From contig NC_089742.1 in NCBI RefSeq assembly GCF_040412425.1, positions 71,698,506-71,762,505 on the forward strand: DNA of 64,000 nucleotides. Direction: 5' to 3'. Positions 33,789-47,123 of the stretch are shown piece by piece; positions within the stretch are counted from its first letter, which is position 1, and each line of letters begins with the position of its first letter. Position numbers and translations under genes: made by a program. Source of the stretch: Macrobrachium rosenbergii. Its lineage: Eukaryota; Arthropoda; Malacostraca; Decapoda; Palaemonidae. Under the pieces are notes generated by a model. The model made no database searches. It was given only the letters and a program-made list of their open reading frames with translations, and was not told the DNA's origin.

Positions 33789-33795
<7 letters not shown>
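32538..33795. other. non-coding stretch
   Basis: No gene supported. Two good donor-like sequences lie on the minus strand near 33020-33030 and 33155-33160 (complement of AACTTACC), without a convincing exon attached. Confidence 0.4.

Positions 33796-33866
<71 letters not shown>
33796..33866. repeat. (AT)n microsatellite
   Basis: About 35 AT units. Confidence 0.97.
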
Positions 33867-33873
<7 letters not shown>

Positions 33874-34047
33874 ATAACCATATAGCCAATTAAATGTATA
33901 ACCATATAGCAAACAATGTCCGGCAAATTCGATAACAATTACGCCGCAGGATTTTTTCCGATGGGAATTTCGGTGTATAAAAAAATCGTTGTAAAGATAT
34001 TTCGCAGTAGGATTTTTTGCCGCTAGGAAATTACGCCGTATGAAAAT
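33866..34047. repeat. short tandem duplications
   Basis: Two copies of AAATGTATAACCATATAGC lie side by side at about 33868-33911. From about 33925 to 34045 a degenerate unit of roughly 60 bp occurs twice, each with an AGGATTTTTT core, a CGC/CGCC element before it and GGAA after it. Confidence 0.5.
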
Positions 34048-35646
<1,599 letters not shown>

Positions 35647-36204
35647 CAGGTGTACAAAAAATATTTCCAGAAGTGAATTAATCATGGCTATTTTTCGGAT
35701 TTTCAGTTACCTTACACGTTATCCGAGTATTACCCAATAGCAGTCATTCATAAGCAGATGAGTTGAAAATCTTCCAGAATTACTCCAGTCTGTAACCCTT
35801 GAGACCATGCCTCAAATCTTTCTTTCCTCGTGGTAGAAGTAGGCTATGTCAAGTTGGGGCTGAAATGACGTCTTGTTAAGGGTACGAAAAGACTTGAGAC
35901 CGATATGATTGGAATCCACCCAGGTCGTTAAGATTATTTCGCTCTTTGATGTTCACATTATCATAGAGGTGCATTCCTCCAAAATTCTCCCGTAATGTGA
36001 TATGATATATTTCCCATTGTCATTGAGAGACAGACAGAGTATGAAACGGGTTATTCGTAAAGCTGCCGTCTACTCCGATGCGCAGCAGAAGGCAGCTACG
36101 TTGCAAATTTGTAAGATATAACAACATATGCAGCATAAAAACGCGTTTCATAAAGTTATATTATGGTACGGAGACTATCATTATCATTTTCAGTTTTACT
36201 GGAA

Positions 36205-36300
36205 TCGGCAGTACTGCGTTTGCTGCATCTGTTCCTCAGATCACCGAAATGAAGCGCTGTCGGGCCTGGGGTCGTATGTGGATGGGTGACCACTAAGCGA
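36205..36300 (+). pseudogene. 5S rRNA-derived segment
   Basis: The sequence GATCACCGAAATGAAGCGCT followed by GTCGGGCCTGG and GGATGGGTGACC closely follows the middle and 3' half of eukaryotic 5S rRNA, including its internal A-box, intermediate element and C-box. The part before it aligns more weakly. The 3' end of 5S (after GTGACC) is missing and runs into a CA/TA/TG microsatellite. It is therefore a 5S pseudogene or the head of a 5S-derived SINE, not a working gene. Confidence 0.6.
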
Positions 36301-36302
36301 AT

Positions 36303-36362
36303 GATATACATACATACACACACGCACACACACATATATATATATGTGTGTGTGTGTGGGCG
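36303..36362. repeat. (CA)n-(TA)n-(TG)n microsatellite
   Basis: Near-palindromic CA-TA-TG array directly downstream of the 5S-like segment. Confidence 0.93.
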
Positions 36363-37109
36363 TGTGTCCCTTTCCTCATTAGAGGGGGTGGCGCAAGAGG
36401 AGGTAGCCTCCTGGTTCTCAGCGAGGTTTTGGGATGAGGTTGTTAGAACTACAGTCTTTTTTTTTTAAATCTTAGTCGTTGACTACTACAGCCTTCTAAC
36501 TACCACGTACCTTATCAGCTGCTCAGGGTCAACGGTGGCAATGGGTTTGCAGCTGCGAGAACCCAGGCCATCATTCAAATCCACAGGCGAACCTGAGAGA
36601 ACTCGCCTCGTAGGCGAGATTACCATCGGTCACACCACCAGCCTCTGTATGTGTGTATGGGTGGATAAGATAACAACAATAACAATGGCGAAGGCGCAGG
36701 AACAATTCTGACAGCGTTCACCCGATGTCTACCATTAAGGATGCCTCAAGAGACCGTTACTCAAGGTCGTAACTGTAACCCTGTGCGTTACGAATCCCCA
36801 GACGGTTCTCGTTAGGGTTGTTGTATGGTCGTAAGGGAGCAATTATTTTTGGTTGCTTTGTGGGACCTCAAGCGAAGAGCGAGAACGTCCATTTGTTCAA
36901 ACTGACAATGTACAGCGTCATTCTCCCGAACGAGCTGTTTTGTTTGGATTTCATTCTCTTTAACTTTAAATTTTTCCCCTAGAGTAATTATGTAGTCAAA
37001 CTTCTCTGTGCTCTGGGTGTAACGCAACTATATAATTGTCCTCTAAATGTGTGCATTCTCTTTGGCGGTGCCCAAAAGGTCTCACTTGGCTAGGTTAAAG
37101 ATCGTTAGC
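36363..37109. other. non-coding stretch, possible retroposon body
   Basis: Contains a T-run (36457-36465) and a small hairpin, GCCTCGTAGGC, at about 36606-36616. It may belong to the same retroposon as the 5S-like head, but no ends are visible. Confidence 0.35.
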
Positions 37110-37959
37110 GTGTGAGAGTATCGAGTAAAAGAACGTTGATTTGTGCTTATAACGAATAATTACTTAACGGTGCGTAATGACCATAAGCGTTGCCACGTCT
37201 GCTGGCATAAGCACACCAACCAACCAGCATTTCCGAGTAACGTGATTTGACTGCAAGAATGCTTTCCTTAAAGAAAAAGAAGAATATGCGACGGGGTTAC
37301 GTTTACCCGTATAAGGCATCGAGTGCCATCGACCATTGCCAGTGGACCTTTGGAGTGAACGAATGAGGAGAAACGGAGCTTCCCTATCAATTACAAAGCC
37401 AAGTCTCTAACGGTAAGGGAAATTTGCTCTCGATTCATGGTATCCAAAAGACAGCAGGATAATTGCTTCGTTGAAAACAAACTTAGTCACAAGAAACAGA
37501 AAGATACCGAATAATTAGCTCTTAGCTAAATACCATTTTCTGGAGAATTTTCTTGTTTTTAACTTATATTTTTCTCTGTTTCTTGTGACTAAGTTTGTTT
37601 TCAATGAAGCAATCATCCTGCTGTCGTCTGGATACTATGAATCTCAAGCAAATTTCCCGTACCGTGAGAGACTTGTCTTTGTAATCGATAGGGAAGCTCC
37701 GTTTCTCCTCATTCGTTCACTCCAAAGGTCCATTGGCAACTGTCGATGGCACTCGATGCCTTATTGGTAAACGTAACCCCGTCACAAATTCTTCTTTTTC
37801 TTTAAGGAAAGCACTCTTGCAGTCAGATCACGTTGCTCGGAAATGTTGGTTGGTGTGCTTATGCGAGTAGGCGTGGCAACGCTTATGGTCATTACGCACC
37901 GTTAAGTAATTATTCGTTATAAGCACAAATTAACGTACTTTTACTCGATACCCTCACAC
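37110..37959. mobile_element. long foldback (inverted-repeat) element
   Basis: The left arm (37110-37500) is the reverse complement of the right arm (37575-37959) with few mismatches and indels over about 385 bp, around a 74-bp centre. Matching anchors are GTGTGAGAGTATCGAGTAAA at the outer left and its complement at the outer right, and TCACAAGAAACAGA at the inner left and TCTGTTTCTTGTGA at the inner right. The open frame in the right arm is an artefact. It resembles a foldback or MITE-type element, or a recent inverted duplication. The right edge runs into a (CA)n/(GA)n tract (37955-37991), which hides any target duplication. Confidence 0.8.
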
Positions 37960-38088
37960 ACACAGGCAGAGAAAGAGAGAGAGAGAGAGAGGCAGAAATT
38001 AAACAGCAAATGATTTTACTTGTTTTTTCTAATTTTATACTTGAAGTAAAAAATGCCAGAAGTAATCATGGATGTCTGACATTTCCAG

Positions 38089-38141
<53 letters not shown>
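38089..38141. repeat. (CT)n microsatellite
   Basis: About 26 CT units. Confidence 0.97.
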
Positions 38142-38145
<4 letters not shown>

Positions 38146-39232
38146 CAAACGCAAAACGAGCGCGCTCAAGCTTGCAAATAATATTCCTTAGCTACTAAAT
38201 AACTTCCTGTAACCCAACTCGTCGCGACACAGCTGACGCACTTACAGTAAAATTATTATGGGTTACGGCAAGGTCTTTAATTCAGGTTACATTCAGTACT
38301 CACAAAGTGACCATAAGGAGGAAAAGCAATAAAGAGCAAAGGGGAAACTGACAGACTTCCGTGTTGTCACTAAAGGATTTGGTGCTTCGAAGATAGAGAA
38401 ATATTCAAAAGCAGGAATCATTCCATTTTCTTTGACTTTTCGTTCAGTATCTGCAAACTGTCGGTGATATTTATTATGCACATCTATTTCTGTTTATGGG
38501 AACTTGCATATGTTACGAACGCACACATATTAATGCGTATTCGTACACACCTGTGCATATGGCTGTATATTAATGTGAAACTGCCTCAGTTTGTATACTA
38601 GGATATTCTTTTTCATTGTTTCTCATCTCGCACCTCTTTGAATCCTTCCAAGCTTTCTTGTGTCCAGAAATAAAGGCTGTGCCCCTCCCGTTATAGTTCC
38701 ATTTATCCTGCTTATCCTTAATTATATACTTTGCCAGTTAACTCTAATGAAACGTTTAATATTTGAACAGTACTGTTTCTCATCCTGTTTACACCTCTAG
38801 AGACACGCACCGAGTTTCATAGCCTACTGCTCACATCAAGTGTCTAGATCTTGGCTCAGATATCGACAGTCGAAATCTTTCCTGGTCGTCTCTCAGCCAG
38901 CTTACTTTTCCTAATGTTACCGGTGTCCCGAAACTATATTTTCTTCAGCTCTTACTTTCCAGGAATGACTTATTTAGATAACTTTCTCTTTTAATTATTT
39001 TCTCTTTGGAACTCATTTTCCTGCCGTAGTATAAATTACTCTGTCGTTCGGTGCCTCGTTCACTGTAGTCTATATTTGTTTCCGTCTTCTGGCGGCATAA
39101 CGTCTATGGTCATCGACGATCTTGGCTTGTGTTATGAATGCGGATCTCAGACCACATGGGGTTAGAGTAAACGAAACACATTTCAATGAATTACGCTGCT
39201 CTTAACATGGGTTATTTATATCTCCTATATAC
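38142..39232. other. non-coding stretch
   Basis: No gene, RNA or repeat recognised. Confidence 0.5.
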
Positions 39233-39233
39233 A

Positions 39234-39306
<73 letters not shown>
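39233..39306. repeat. (AT)n microsatellite
   Basis: About 36 AT units. Confidence 0.97.
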
Positions 39307-39308
<2 letters not shown>

Positions 39309-39808
39309 CCATCGTTTTCCTACAAGTCAGATGATGGCACAGTTAATTTTCCTGCAGTCATCATTTTTTTTTAGCCAAGAATATTATATCACAACTTGAA
39401 ATAATCAAATTACAAAGTTGGCAAAGTTTGTCGGCAAAAAAATTATAGTAGGGTTTAATCGCTGAAGATATTTTTCTGATCTCCAACACTATCATATCAC
39501 ACAGTACTGTATTCACAAGTGGACATTTTCTTCTCTGCTTCTCACCAACAGAAATGAACTCAAAGGTTTTTTTAAGCCTTATCTGCAACTTAGCTTCTAA
39601 TGGACAATGAACCCATTTCGTTCAGTCAACTCTTTTCGGTATTTTTGTGTAGACAGCTACTTTTTAAATACGACACCAAGAGATGTACATTCAAGACCTA
39701 TAGACCATGTATTCCATCGAATTTTCTCAAGTTACGTGAAACACTTAAGACTATTCCGTGGAAATGATGAATTCCACAAACTGTCACCCTGACAACTCCC
39801 ATTTCCCT

Positions 39809-39813
<5 letters not shown>
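39307..39813. other. non-coding stretch
   Basis: Nothing recognised. Confidence 0.5.

Positions 39814-39867
<54 letters not shown>
39814..39867. repeat. (CT)n microsatellite
   Basis: About 27 CT units. Confidence 0.97.
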
Positions 39868-39870
<3 letters not shown>

Positions 39871-42332
39871 GAACAGATTAATTTGTCATCACAGAGGAAA
39901 AGTCCATTATTTACTTAAAAATTCTCTGTGTCTTTCCAAACGTTTTTTGTTGCTAGTAGCTTTCCTAACAAACAAAATAATGAAATCTGTTTGGACTCTG
40001 AAATCGCTAGCAGTTTTCTTTTCATCTTGTGAGCATTCTGCTATGAACTGACATTCGGTCATCTCATAAACTCGCTTAGGTGAATTCTGCTTGGTGTGTG
40101 CTCTTACAAAATAAACATTAAGCATACCTTACAGTAGCAGAAAATATTGATGCTCTTTTGCTGAGCCAATACGGTACGTTCCCGTTGATGTCCCACACGT
40201 AGAGCAAGTTCCTCTGTGCCTCCGCCCGTCCACTTCGACCGTCAGCTGGAATTGTACTAAGCAACACGCAGGGGACCAACTTATGCTGATGTCTCTAGAA
40301 TAGTTTTTAAAGAGCCGACTTTGGTTTCTTAGCCACAGGGGATTAAAAAAAGAATAGAAAAGCTACATTTGGCCTAAGTTAATCAGTTGAAATCGCTGTT
40401 GGTTTTTTGCTTTTATCTGTGACATATGTTCTAATAAACGCACTCCGGACTGTTACTCCTTTCTTTTGCATGAGAATTAACTAGTATAATTACTGGCTGT
40501 TTTTTCCGTTTAGTTTCTTTTTCATCCAGTGCTCTCGCATTGAAAGCCGTTGCCTTTGTAACTATTATTCAGATTTTACAAAGAGGACGAGATAGAAAAT
40601 TAAAACCAGCTACGTTCATATTAAAATGATCTTCTTTTCGGTGCAGTCGAAAATCAGTTACCGAGCCTGCTAAAACTTAACTTCCTGAAATAAAATTAGA
40701 ACGTGTCGTTGGGCTTTGCTCGCCTGTATCTGAGAACAGAACATTTCTGTGTAGCAAAAGGGACAGGTTTGTGTTCCGGTCTTTCATATAGGGATTGGGA
40801 TTCTGATCCTCATTTCGCATTCTGTTCCATATTCTAGATAAGGGTTCTCTATATGTAGGAAGACATCCTCTCGGGAGGATGCTCCGTGGTGAAACTAGTG
40901 AGTAACACTAGTATTGTAATTCAAAAGGAAAACGAGATGCGTAACGAAAGTATTAAAATCGTAGGCCCGTACAATCGATATTTCGGGGAATTTTTAAGAC
41001 GCACATAAATGGAAACGTTTATTGCTAAGGTTGTCAAAATGTCGAGAGAAGGTTCAGGAATATAGTAAACTCAATCTGCAGCTTCCTTAAACCGAAGTAA
41101 TGACTCAACACCATCGCATGTTAGCTGACAAGCAGTACCACAAAGGCATTCACTGGACAAAACATCTGAACGTACCGTCAGCAATAACTTTCATATTAAG
41201 AGGGTATTTGTATTCTCACAAGAACCTGTTGTACAAATTTGAATTTTTACGTCAGTTCGTAATCGGCGCTGAATAATCCTGATGGGTTCCGGCGATTGGT
41301 CTTTCAAGACCTATATTTCATAATCAATCAATCAATTAGTTCGTAATTTATGTTCAACGGAAAGACAAGAAGCCTTTCAGGCTACTACTGTGTTACGTTA
41401 AGGATATAACTCTAATGAATGAGGATAACTGAACTACTTTGAAAGCTATATATAAATTCATCACGAGGACACTATCATTAACCTCTTTTGGTTCAGAGTG
41501 CCATATTTGTAATTTATCCTTTACACTTGATTTATGGCATGTTTAACATCATCGTATGATTGAGTAGTGGGCGTTCGTCCTATTTTTATGACAATCAAGG
41601 CTTCCGTTTTCTTTAAGTCGAGGCATCTCGTGAATGTGTTAGAAATTACAATGTAAACAGACACTTGATTCTTTCAAGCGCGGCAGGGTGCAAGGCAGGT
41701 GAGTTTCTCTCTTTATGCTTGTGATTTATCTGCTCCTGAGCACCACAATAAAATTAACAGTTGTCCACGACTGTAAATAGAATACATTGATACATTTCAA
41801 CCGGATCTGGACGAATGCTCTTGAAGTGCCGAATCCATTTCATGGTTTGTGCCACATTTAGGACACTGGTTCATTGAGGTAATCTTATTTTATGCGACAG
41901 TTTTGTCCCATTTTCGTCACATTGTAAAGGCGGACAAGCAGCAACTTAAATGTATCAATATTACCTGTATTTTCGCTCATCTTAAACTACCCTGACTCTA
42001 AGGGAGCATTGTTATCTGACAAAATAAAATTATGTTCTATTAAAAGGGTTTACGGTTAAATCTTACTAGAACAAGATTCGTAATCCTTGTGGAAGTTTTG
42101 GAAGACGTTGTTTTTTTATGATAGTTTCTTTTGAAATTCACTCTAGACGCTTTTGTGCTTAGTAATAATGCACGAAATATTTTCATATTTTGAAGATTAA
42201 AGTGTATTTTCTCATTCGTAATATCGGTACTGTGTGGATTTTAATACTTTTGTTTTGTTTTATTTAGGGTGTCATGTTATTCCGTACTTCAGCCAAGTGC
42301 AACTGTTTACTTTTTATTCCTTTTTTTTCTAG
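39868..42332. other. non-coding stretch
   Basis: No gene seen. Around 41270-41340 the sequence GGGTTCCGGCGATTGG followed by (AATC)n looks like the 3' end of a small retroposon, but this is weak. Confidence 0.4.
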
Positions 42333-42395
42333 GGTCCCGCTCCACCGAAGACGCTCTGCGAGACCTGCAAGCTGTCATCATACAGTATACGTAAT
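42333..42395 (+). CDS. possible terminal exon
   Basis: A very strong acceptor-like pyrimidine tract (TTTATTCCTTTTTTTTCTAG) ends at 42332. After it one frame reads about 20 codons (contains STEDALRDLQAVIIQYT) to a TAA; another frame also stays open for about 30 codons. No upstream exon or phase partner was found, so this is only a candidate. Confidence 0.22.
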
Positions 42396-43242
42396 AAGGC
42401 AAAAATATGTAAAGTTTTTTTTTTTTTATGATGCGCACTTCATATTAATTATCATATCCACACTATATAATACTCAAAGAAAATTGAAGTAATTTTTTTC
42501 TTGAACGACTTGATATTTTCAGTCTTCCTGATATCATGTGGGAGCCTTTTGTACAGTTTTGAAGCTACAGATTGAAAGGCCCTATTATAAGCCCACATCC
42601 GATTTGCATCTTGACTCAAATAACTTGAGATGATCTTTAGCTAAACTGTATAAATAAGGTATCATTCCGTTTTTCTAGCGTTTTCTACTGTATTTCTTAG
42701 ATAAAAAAAAACTCACTGCATAAGCCTGCGTCCAATACTACCAAAATCTTAAAGTACTACATTAGTCCAGTACAGTTTCGCCGAAAGTTGGTTTTTCTTG
42801 TGGCAAAATCATTGTTGTTTTACGGGAAAAAAGTCCCCGGCCCAAAGGTGTGTAGGATTCTTTTTTAGTAGTTTGAATGACATGAGGTGGAAAACTGATC
42901 TAGAAACTTTTGTGTAGGTGGTCACTATTCGACACAACCACCAGATTTCGGGATTTGAAGATGATTTAGTCATTGAATTAGCATAATTTATTAAATTTAG
43001 GATATTTTCCCCATTTTAGGCACTATGCATAGTTTGAATGGGATTTTTCCCAAGAAAAAAATAAAAGATCCTATTGTCCCTGTTGTGTTGTCAGGGATGC
43101 CAAATAATTTAGGACTTGATAGGCTTTGTAACCTGTTAAGGTATGTTAATTGTTTTATGTTATACTTCTTATAAAACTATTATGCCGATTTGACTTTCAG
43201 ATATAATTTTAAATCGTATTAAATGGTTAATAAATCGACAGA
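42396..43242. other. non-coding stretch
   Basis: AT-rich with short T and A runs. No gene seen. Confidence 0.5.
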
Positions 43243-44753
43243 ATGGAAAGTTCAAGAATGTGTCCCATTTGTCAAGAGCCATGTGTATCAAACTTCAGCA
43301 CGATCCACCAGAAGGGTGCAGACGGTATCAATGAAGTCAGCAGACTGAAAAAAGACAACCTAAGAGTAACTCCGGGAGTACATGTTCACGTCAACTGTAG
43401 AAAATTCAATACTAAAATACCAAAGACATCACCCAGTGACTCCGAAGTCAGGAAAACTACATCTTCATCTGGGGGATTCAACTTTAAAGAGGAGTGTTTC
43501 TTGTGTGGTTTTCCGGTTAAACAGAGAGAAAAACTAGCGGGCAAAGTCTACAGTGTCAAATGAAAAAATAGAGAAGTTGATAAATCAATTCAGAAAGCTA
43601 TTGTTGATAGAAAAAATGATGATCGGGCTACCGAAGTGTGAGGCCGACTTGCAGATATTTGTGAAACTTGCATACGCCATCTGCTGAATAATAATGGAAC
43701 AGCAAAAAACTTCGTTGTGGTGTGATGGTGGCTATCTGAATCCCTCCACTAAAGATACAACTCATCTCTGAAGAAGCGATGGGAAAATTGGAAGAAAAAT
43801 TATCCCAGTTCTCACCAATCCCCTAACAGTGTAAAAAAAAAAATAATAATAAAACTGAGTGTCTACTGAACAACCACAATAAACAGGCATACTTGCTAAT
43901 GCTTGGGAATCAGATGGAAGAAGCTGGGGTCAACGTTTATCATGCAAATGGAGATGCTGATTTCAAGATAGTATCAGAAGCCCTGGCCTTGGCAAGGAAC
44001 AATTCTGTAATTATCACCGGGGAAGACGCTGACTTGCTAATTTTACTCCTGTTCCATTACAAAGCTTCCTTGCACCACTCAGTATACTTTTCCTCGAATG
44101 TCGACAAAACTGCCTTGGATATCAAGAAATCACAACTTCCACTGGGAGAAGAAGTATCCCAGTCAATTCTTCCAATCCATGCATTATGAGCTTGTGATGC
44201 AACTTCAAGGTTACATTCTATCGGAAGCATGCTGTATTTCACAGATATTGCAAGGATAAAGAATTCAGAGATCTGTTGAGGATTTGTCATCATCTGAAAT
44301 GGATAGAGACAAGATAGTCTTGTGTGTAGGAGAAAAAGCTGTATTCAATATATTGGGTGGGAAAGGAGACAAAACTCTGGATGAGCTGAGAGTGTGCAAA
44401 TATTATAACAAAATTTCCGGACCGGCTCGCCAGGCAGTAAAACCCGAGGCTCTTGGACCAACTTCAGATGCTGCTGGTCATTTGCTACGGGTGCACTGTC
44501 AGATACGAGAATGAAAAGACGAAAATGACTTGGATTCTTTGAGTTGGGGATGAAAAATATCTGAACGAGGAATGATGCAAGATGAAATGACCAAAAAAAT
44601 AGCACCTCCAGAATTGCTGAAAATTGTGAAATGTGGCTGTCAAACAGATTGTATGCGTACAAACTGCACATGCAGGCAGTATGGAGTTGAGTGCACAAAT
44701 ATATGCACAGGTTGCAGAGGTGTATCCTGCTATAACTGTGAGCCAATATAGGA
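43243..44753 (+). pseudogene. broken CXC-cluster / PIN-like family gene
   Basis: Four pieces in three frames follow the layout of a widespread unnamed arthropod/cnidarian protein family. First (43243-43563): CPICQEPC, then a His/Cys pair in VHVHVNCRK and a third cluster in CFLCGFPV. Next, after an in-frame TGA, a short Cys piece (ADICETCIRH, about 43650-43680). Then (43893-44189) an acidic motif VIITGEDADLLILL typical of PIN/FEN-like nuclease folds. Then (44284-44514) a conserved piece ending GPTSDAAGHLLRVHCQ. Last, in another frame (44573-44752), CGCQTDC, CTCRQYGVEC and CTGCRGVSC, a CXC-type (tesmin/TSO1-like) metal-binding cluster just before a TAG. No introns are visible. The frame changes mean it cannot make the full protein. 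It may be a retrocopy or part of a mobile element. Function of the family: unknown to me. Confidence 0.65.
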
Positions 44754-45306
44754 CTCAGAAGCGTGGTACACGCAGATTTTTGTTTTATTAATTAGATATC
44801 CATTGTGTATGAAACTTAGTTAACAGTAATAGCAAGATTTTTATATTACTGGATGACTGCACATTCATAGACAAAGTTATTATTTTTCTCTTTGTTTTTA
44901 GTCCAGCTTCTCTATATTTCTAGGCTAAAGTTCGCTACATAAAACGATAATAGAAGCAATTATTATGCACCTTTTTTTTTGTCCCAGACAGTCTTTTATG
45001 AAATACATATCCATGCAAATTTTCCTGACTTTACCCACAGGTGGCAAATCTTTTACCACTGTAATAACTTTATACCAAAGAAAAAATAACAATAATAACT
45101 TCTATAATTATGCAAACTTTTTTTTTCTAATACTGATCTCTTTGATGATAAACATATCATTTGTGTCCGAAATTCCAAAGTCACAACTTTGGGTCTATGC
45201 AATATATATATTTTTTATTTTTATAAATCATTGTATGGAATTAATTATGTTAGAGAGTATAAATGTAGCTTGGAAAGGTAATGCATTTATAGATTTATTT
45301 TGTATA
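44754..45306. other. AT-rich stretch
   Basis: A 117-codon frame (44965-45318) here is low-complexity and hydrophobic by base composition, so I do not treat it as a gene. Confidence 0.45.
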
Positions 45307-45505
45307 TTACAGAGTTAAACTTCCTGTATATTTTATAAATATTCTGTTTTTTCAATTTTCATAATTAAATAACATTATATACATATTCAGGTTCATCATG
45401 TTGATATTGAAGATATATTGTTGTTATGTTACAGAGTTCAACTTCCTGTATATTTTATAAATATTCTATTTTTCAGTTTTCCCAATCAAATAGCATTATA
45501 TACAT
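45307..45505. repeat. direct repeat, about 77-bp unit, period 122 bp
   Basis: Two copies (45307-45384 and 45430-45505) share TTACAGAGTT, CTTCCTGTATATTTTATAAA and CATTATATACAT. The second copy stops within a few bases of the gypsy A LTR, suggesting gypsy A inserted into this repeat. Confidence 0.75.
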
Positions 45506-45507
45506 TA

Positions 45508-45819
45508 TGAGATCAAAGAAGACAGAACTGGGCACTGATTGATTTATTACCTGGGCAAAGGTATACATAGCAGCGTGCGGACGAAAACGAGGTGCCCGAC
45601 CCCCGGTCGCCATGACCCGCACGCTGAGTGAGAGCAGTTTGTGTTTGTTAACAGTCAATTAAGTAACAATAACAAGAGGCATAATGTACATACAGTGATA
45701 AAATATATATGGGCGAAAAGGCCAGGAAGTTCTAAATACAAATATATACATGAGATTCTTGCTGCGTTGATAGATGCGATGCATGATCGTAATTAATGGC
45801 CAAAGAAGACGTCTTTGCA
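45508..45819 (-). repeat. 3' LTR of gypsy A
   Basis: On the minus strand it starts TGCAAAGACGTC directly after the polypurine tract and ends GATCTCA. Its last part (GTATACCT, AATAAATCA, CTGTCTTCTT) lines up with the end of the LTRs of element B, while the middle has diverged. Length is about 312 bp against 321 bp in B. AATAAA near its end (plus-strand complement around 45555) is a likely poly(A) signal. Confidence 0.8.
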
Positions 45820-45820
45820 A

Positions 45821-45840
45821 GTACTCCCCCCACCCCGACA
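45821..45840 (-). promoter_or_regulatory. polypurine tract of gypsy A
   Basis: Minus-strand GTCGGGGTGGGGGGAGTAC lies directly before the LTR, the same layout and core (GGGGGGAGTAC) as in element B. Such tracts prime plus-strand DNA synthesis. Confidence 0.8.
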
Positions 45841-47110
45841 ATTATTATGAAATAATGATTGGAAGATCTGTTGAATGTTAATCACAGTATCTTCTTGGGA
45901 GCAGGAGCCGACCCCGAGTTCTTGATATCTGCGTTGTGGGGCAGCTTCGACTACTGAATCATCCGGCGGTTTTGCCAGGCGGATGACATCCTTAGCGTGG
46001 CCCTTGGGACGTCCTCGACTTCGTTTCAGGATGTCGATCACTTCATCCGAGGTCTTGTTTTGTGGAGGAATTCTGGGACGTCTGCCAGCTTCCTCCTGGG
46101 TTCCGCTGTCCATTAGGAAGGCTTGCTTTAACCTGTTGACAGATATCCAGTCTTCCTGCCCAGGGATGTTGATGAGGTAGACCTTGGATGTACTGCTGAC
46201 GACTCGGTATGGTCTTCTATATGGTCTGGTCAAGGGTGGGCGGTGTGTGTTGCTCCTCATGAAGATGTGTGTACAGGTTTTCAGGCCTTCTGGGCTGAAG
46301 TTATGAGTTCTGTCCGCAAAAGTCTTTCAGCAGGGCGTGAACTTCTTTGCAATTTCTCTCAGCCTTGGAAGGGGCGTATCCGGGTCGTCTGGCTCCGTGG
46401 GAAAGAATTCTCCTGGTATGGCCAGTGCTTCGCTGTAGATTTTCTCTTTGGGAGATTCCTCACCGTTTGCCCTCGGTGCAGTGCGGAGACCCAGCAGGAC
46501 CCAGGGCAACTGCGCCTTCCAATTTTCGTCAGTACAACGTGCCATCAGAGCTGCTTTCAATGAACAGTGGGTTCTTTCCACCATACTGTTGGCCGCAGGG
46601 TTGTATGCCATTGCACTGTGTCGTGTTGTCCCCACCGGGCATGCCGGGGAGACCCAGAGTTCCGATAAGAATGCCGGGCCCCTATCAGTAGTTATATCGT
46701 CCGGTATACCGAAACAGCTTATCCAACTTATAGTAGGGCTTCCGCGCAGGCGTTTGTTGATGCTTCTAGCATTGGGGTTACTTCCGGCCATCTTGTGGAA
46801 CGGTCTATGATTGTCAGGAGGTATCTGGTGCCCCTGATTGCGGCAGAGGCCCTACGACGTCTATGTGGATGTGCCCAAAATGCCGTCTTGGTTGAGGGAA
46901 GTCTCCGATGCCTGATTCCGTGTGCCGGGTGATCTTACTTGTCTGGCACAGTATGCAGTTCTTCGCCCATTCTCGTACCTCCTTCCTGATCCCGTGCCAC
47001 ACGAATTTCTCTGTCATCAGGCTCATTGTTGTTCGTCCTGATGGATGATGTCGAACGTCTGCTTTCTTCGTGATGCGGGTATCAGGGGGCGTGGGCAGCC
47101 TGTGCTGGTG
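45841..47110 (-). pseudogene. integrase region of gypsy A
   Basis: Read on the minus strand. The zinc-binding part keeps CILCQTSK (46814-47026), but its first histidines are damaged by a small deletion near 47045. Catalytic core: HIDVVGPLPQSG with the first Asp, ITTDRGPAFLSELW with the second Asp, and a Glu in NSMVERTHCSLK. The C-terminal part (45793-46260) has RPPLTRPYRRPYRV (GPY/F-type module) and VYLINIPGQEDWISVNRLK. The domains sit in at least three frames. It would normally insert the cDNA into chromosomes; this copy cannot. Confidence 0.85.
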
Positions 47111-47123
47111 TTGCAGAGAAGTG

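Noticed and set aside
44345..44746. 133-codon minus-strand ORF
   Set aside because: Antisense to the Cys-rich pseudogene; its cysteines mirror chance codons, and the plus strand has the CXC pattern.
44965..45318. 117-codon hydrophobic ORF
   Set aside because: Low-complexity AT-rich sequence with Asn, Ile and Phe runs.
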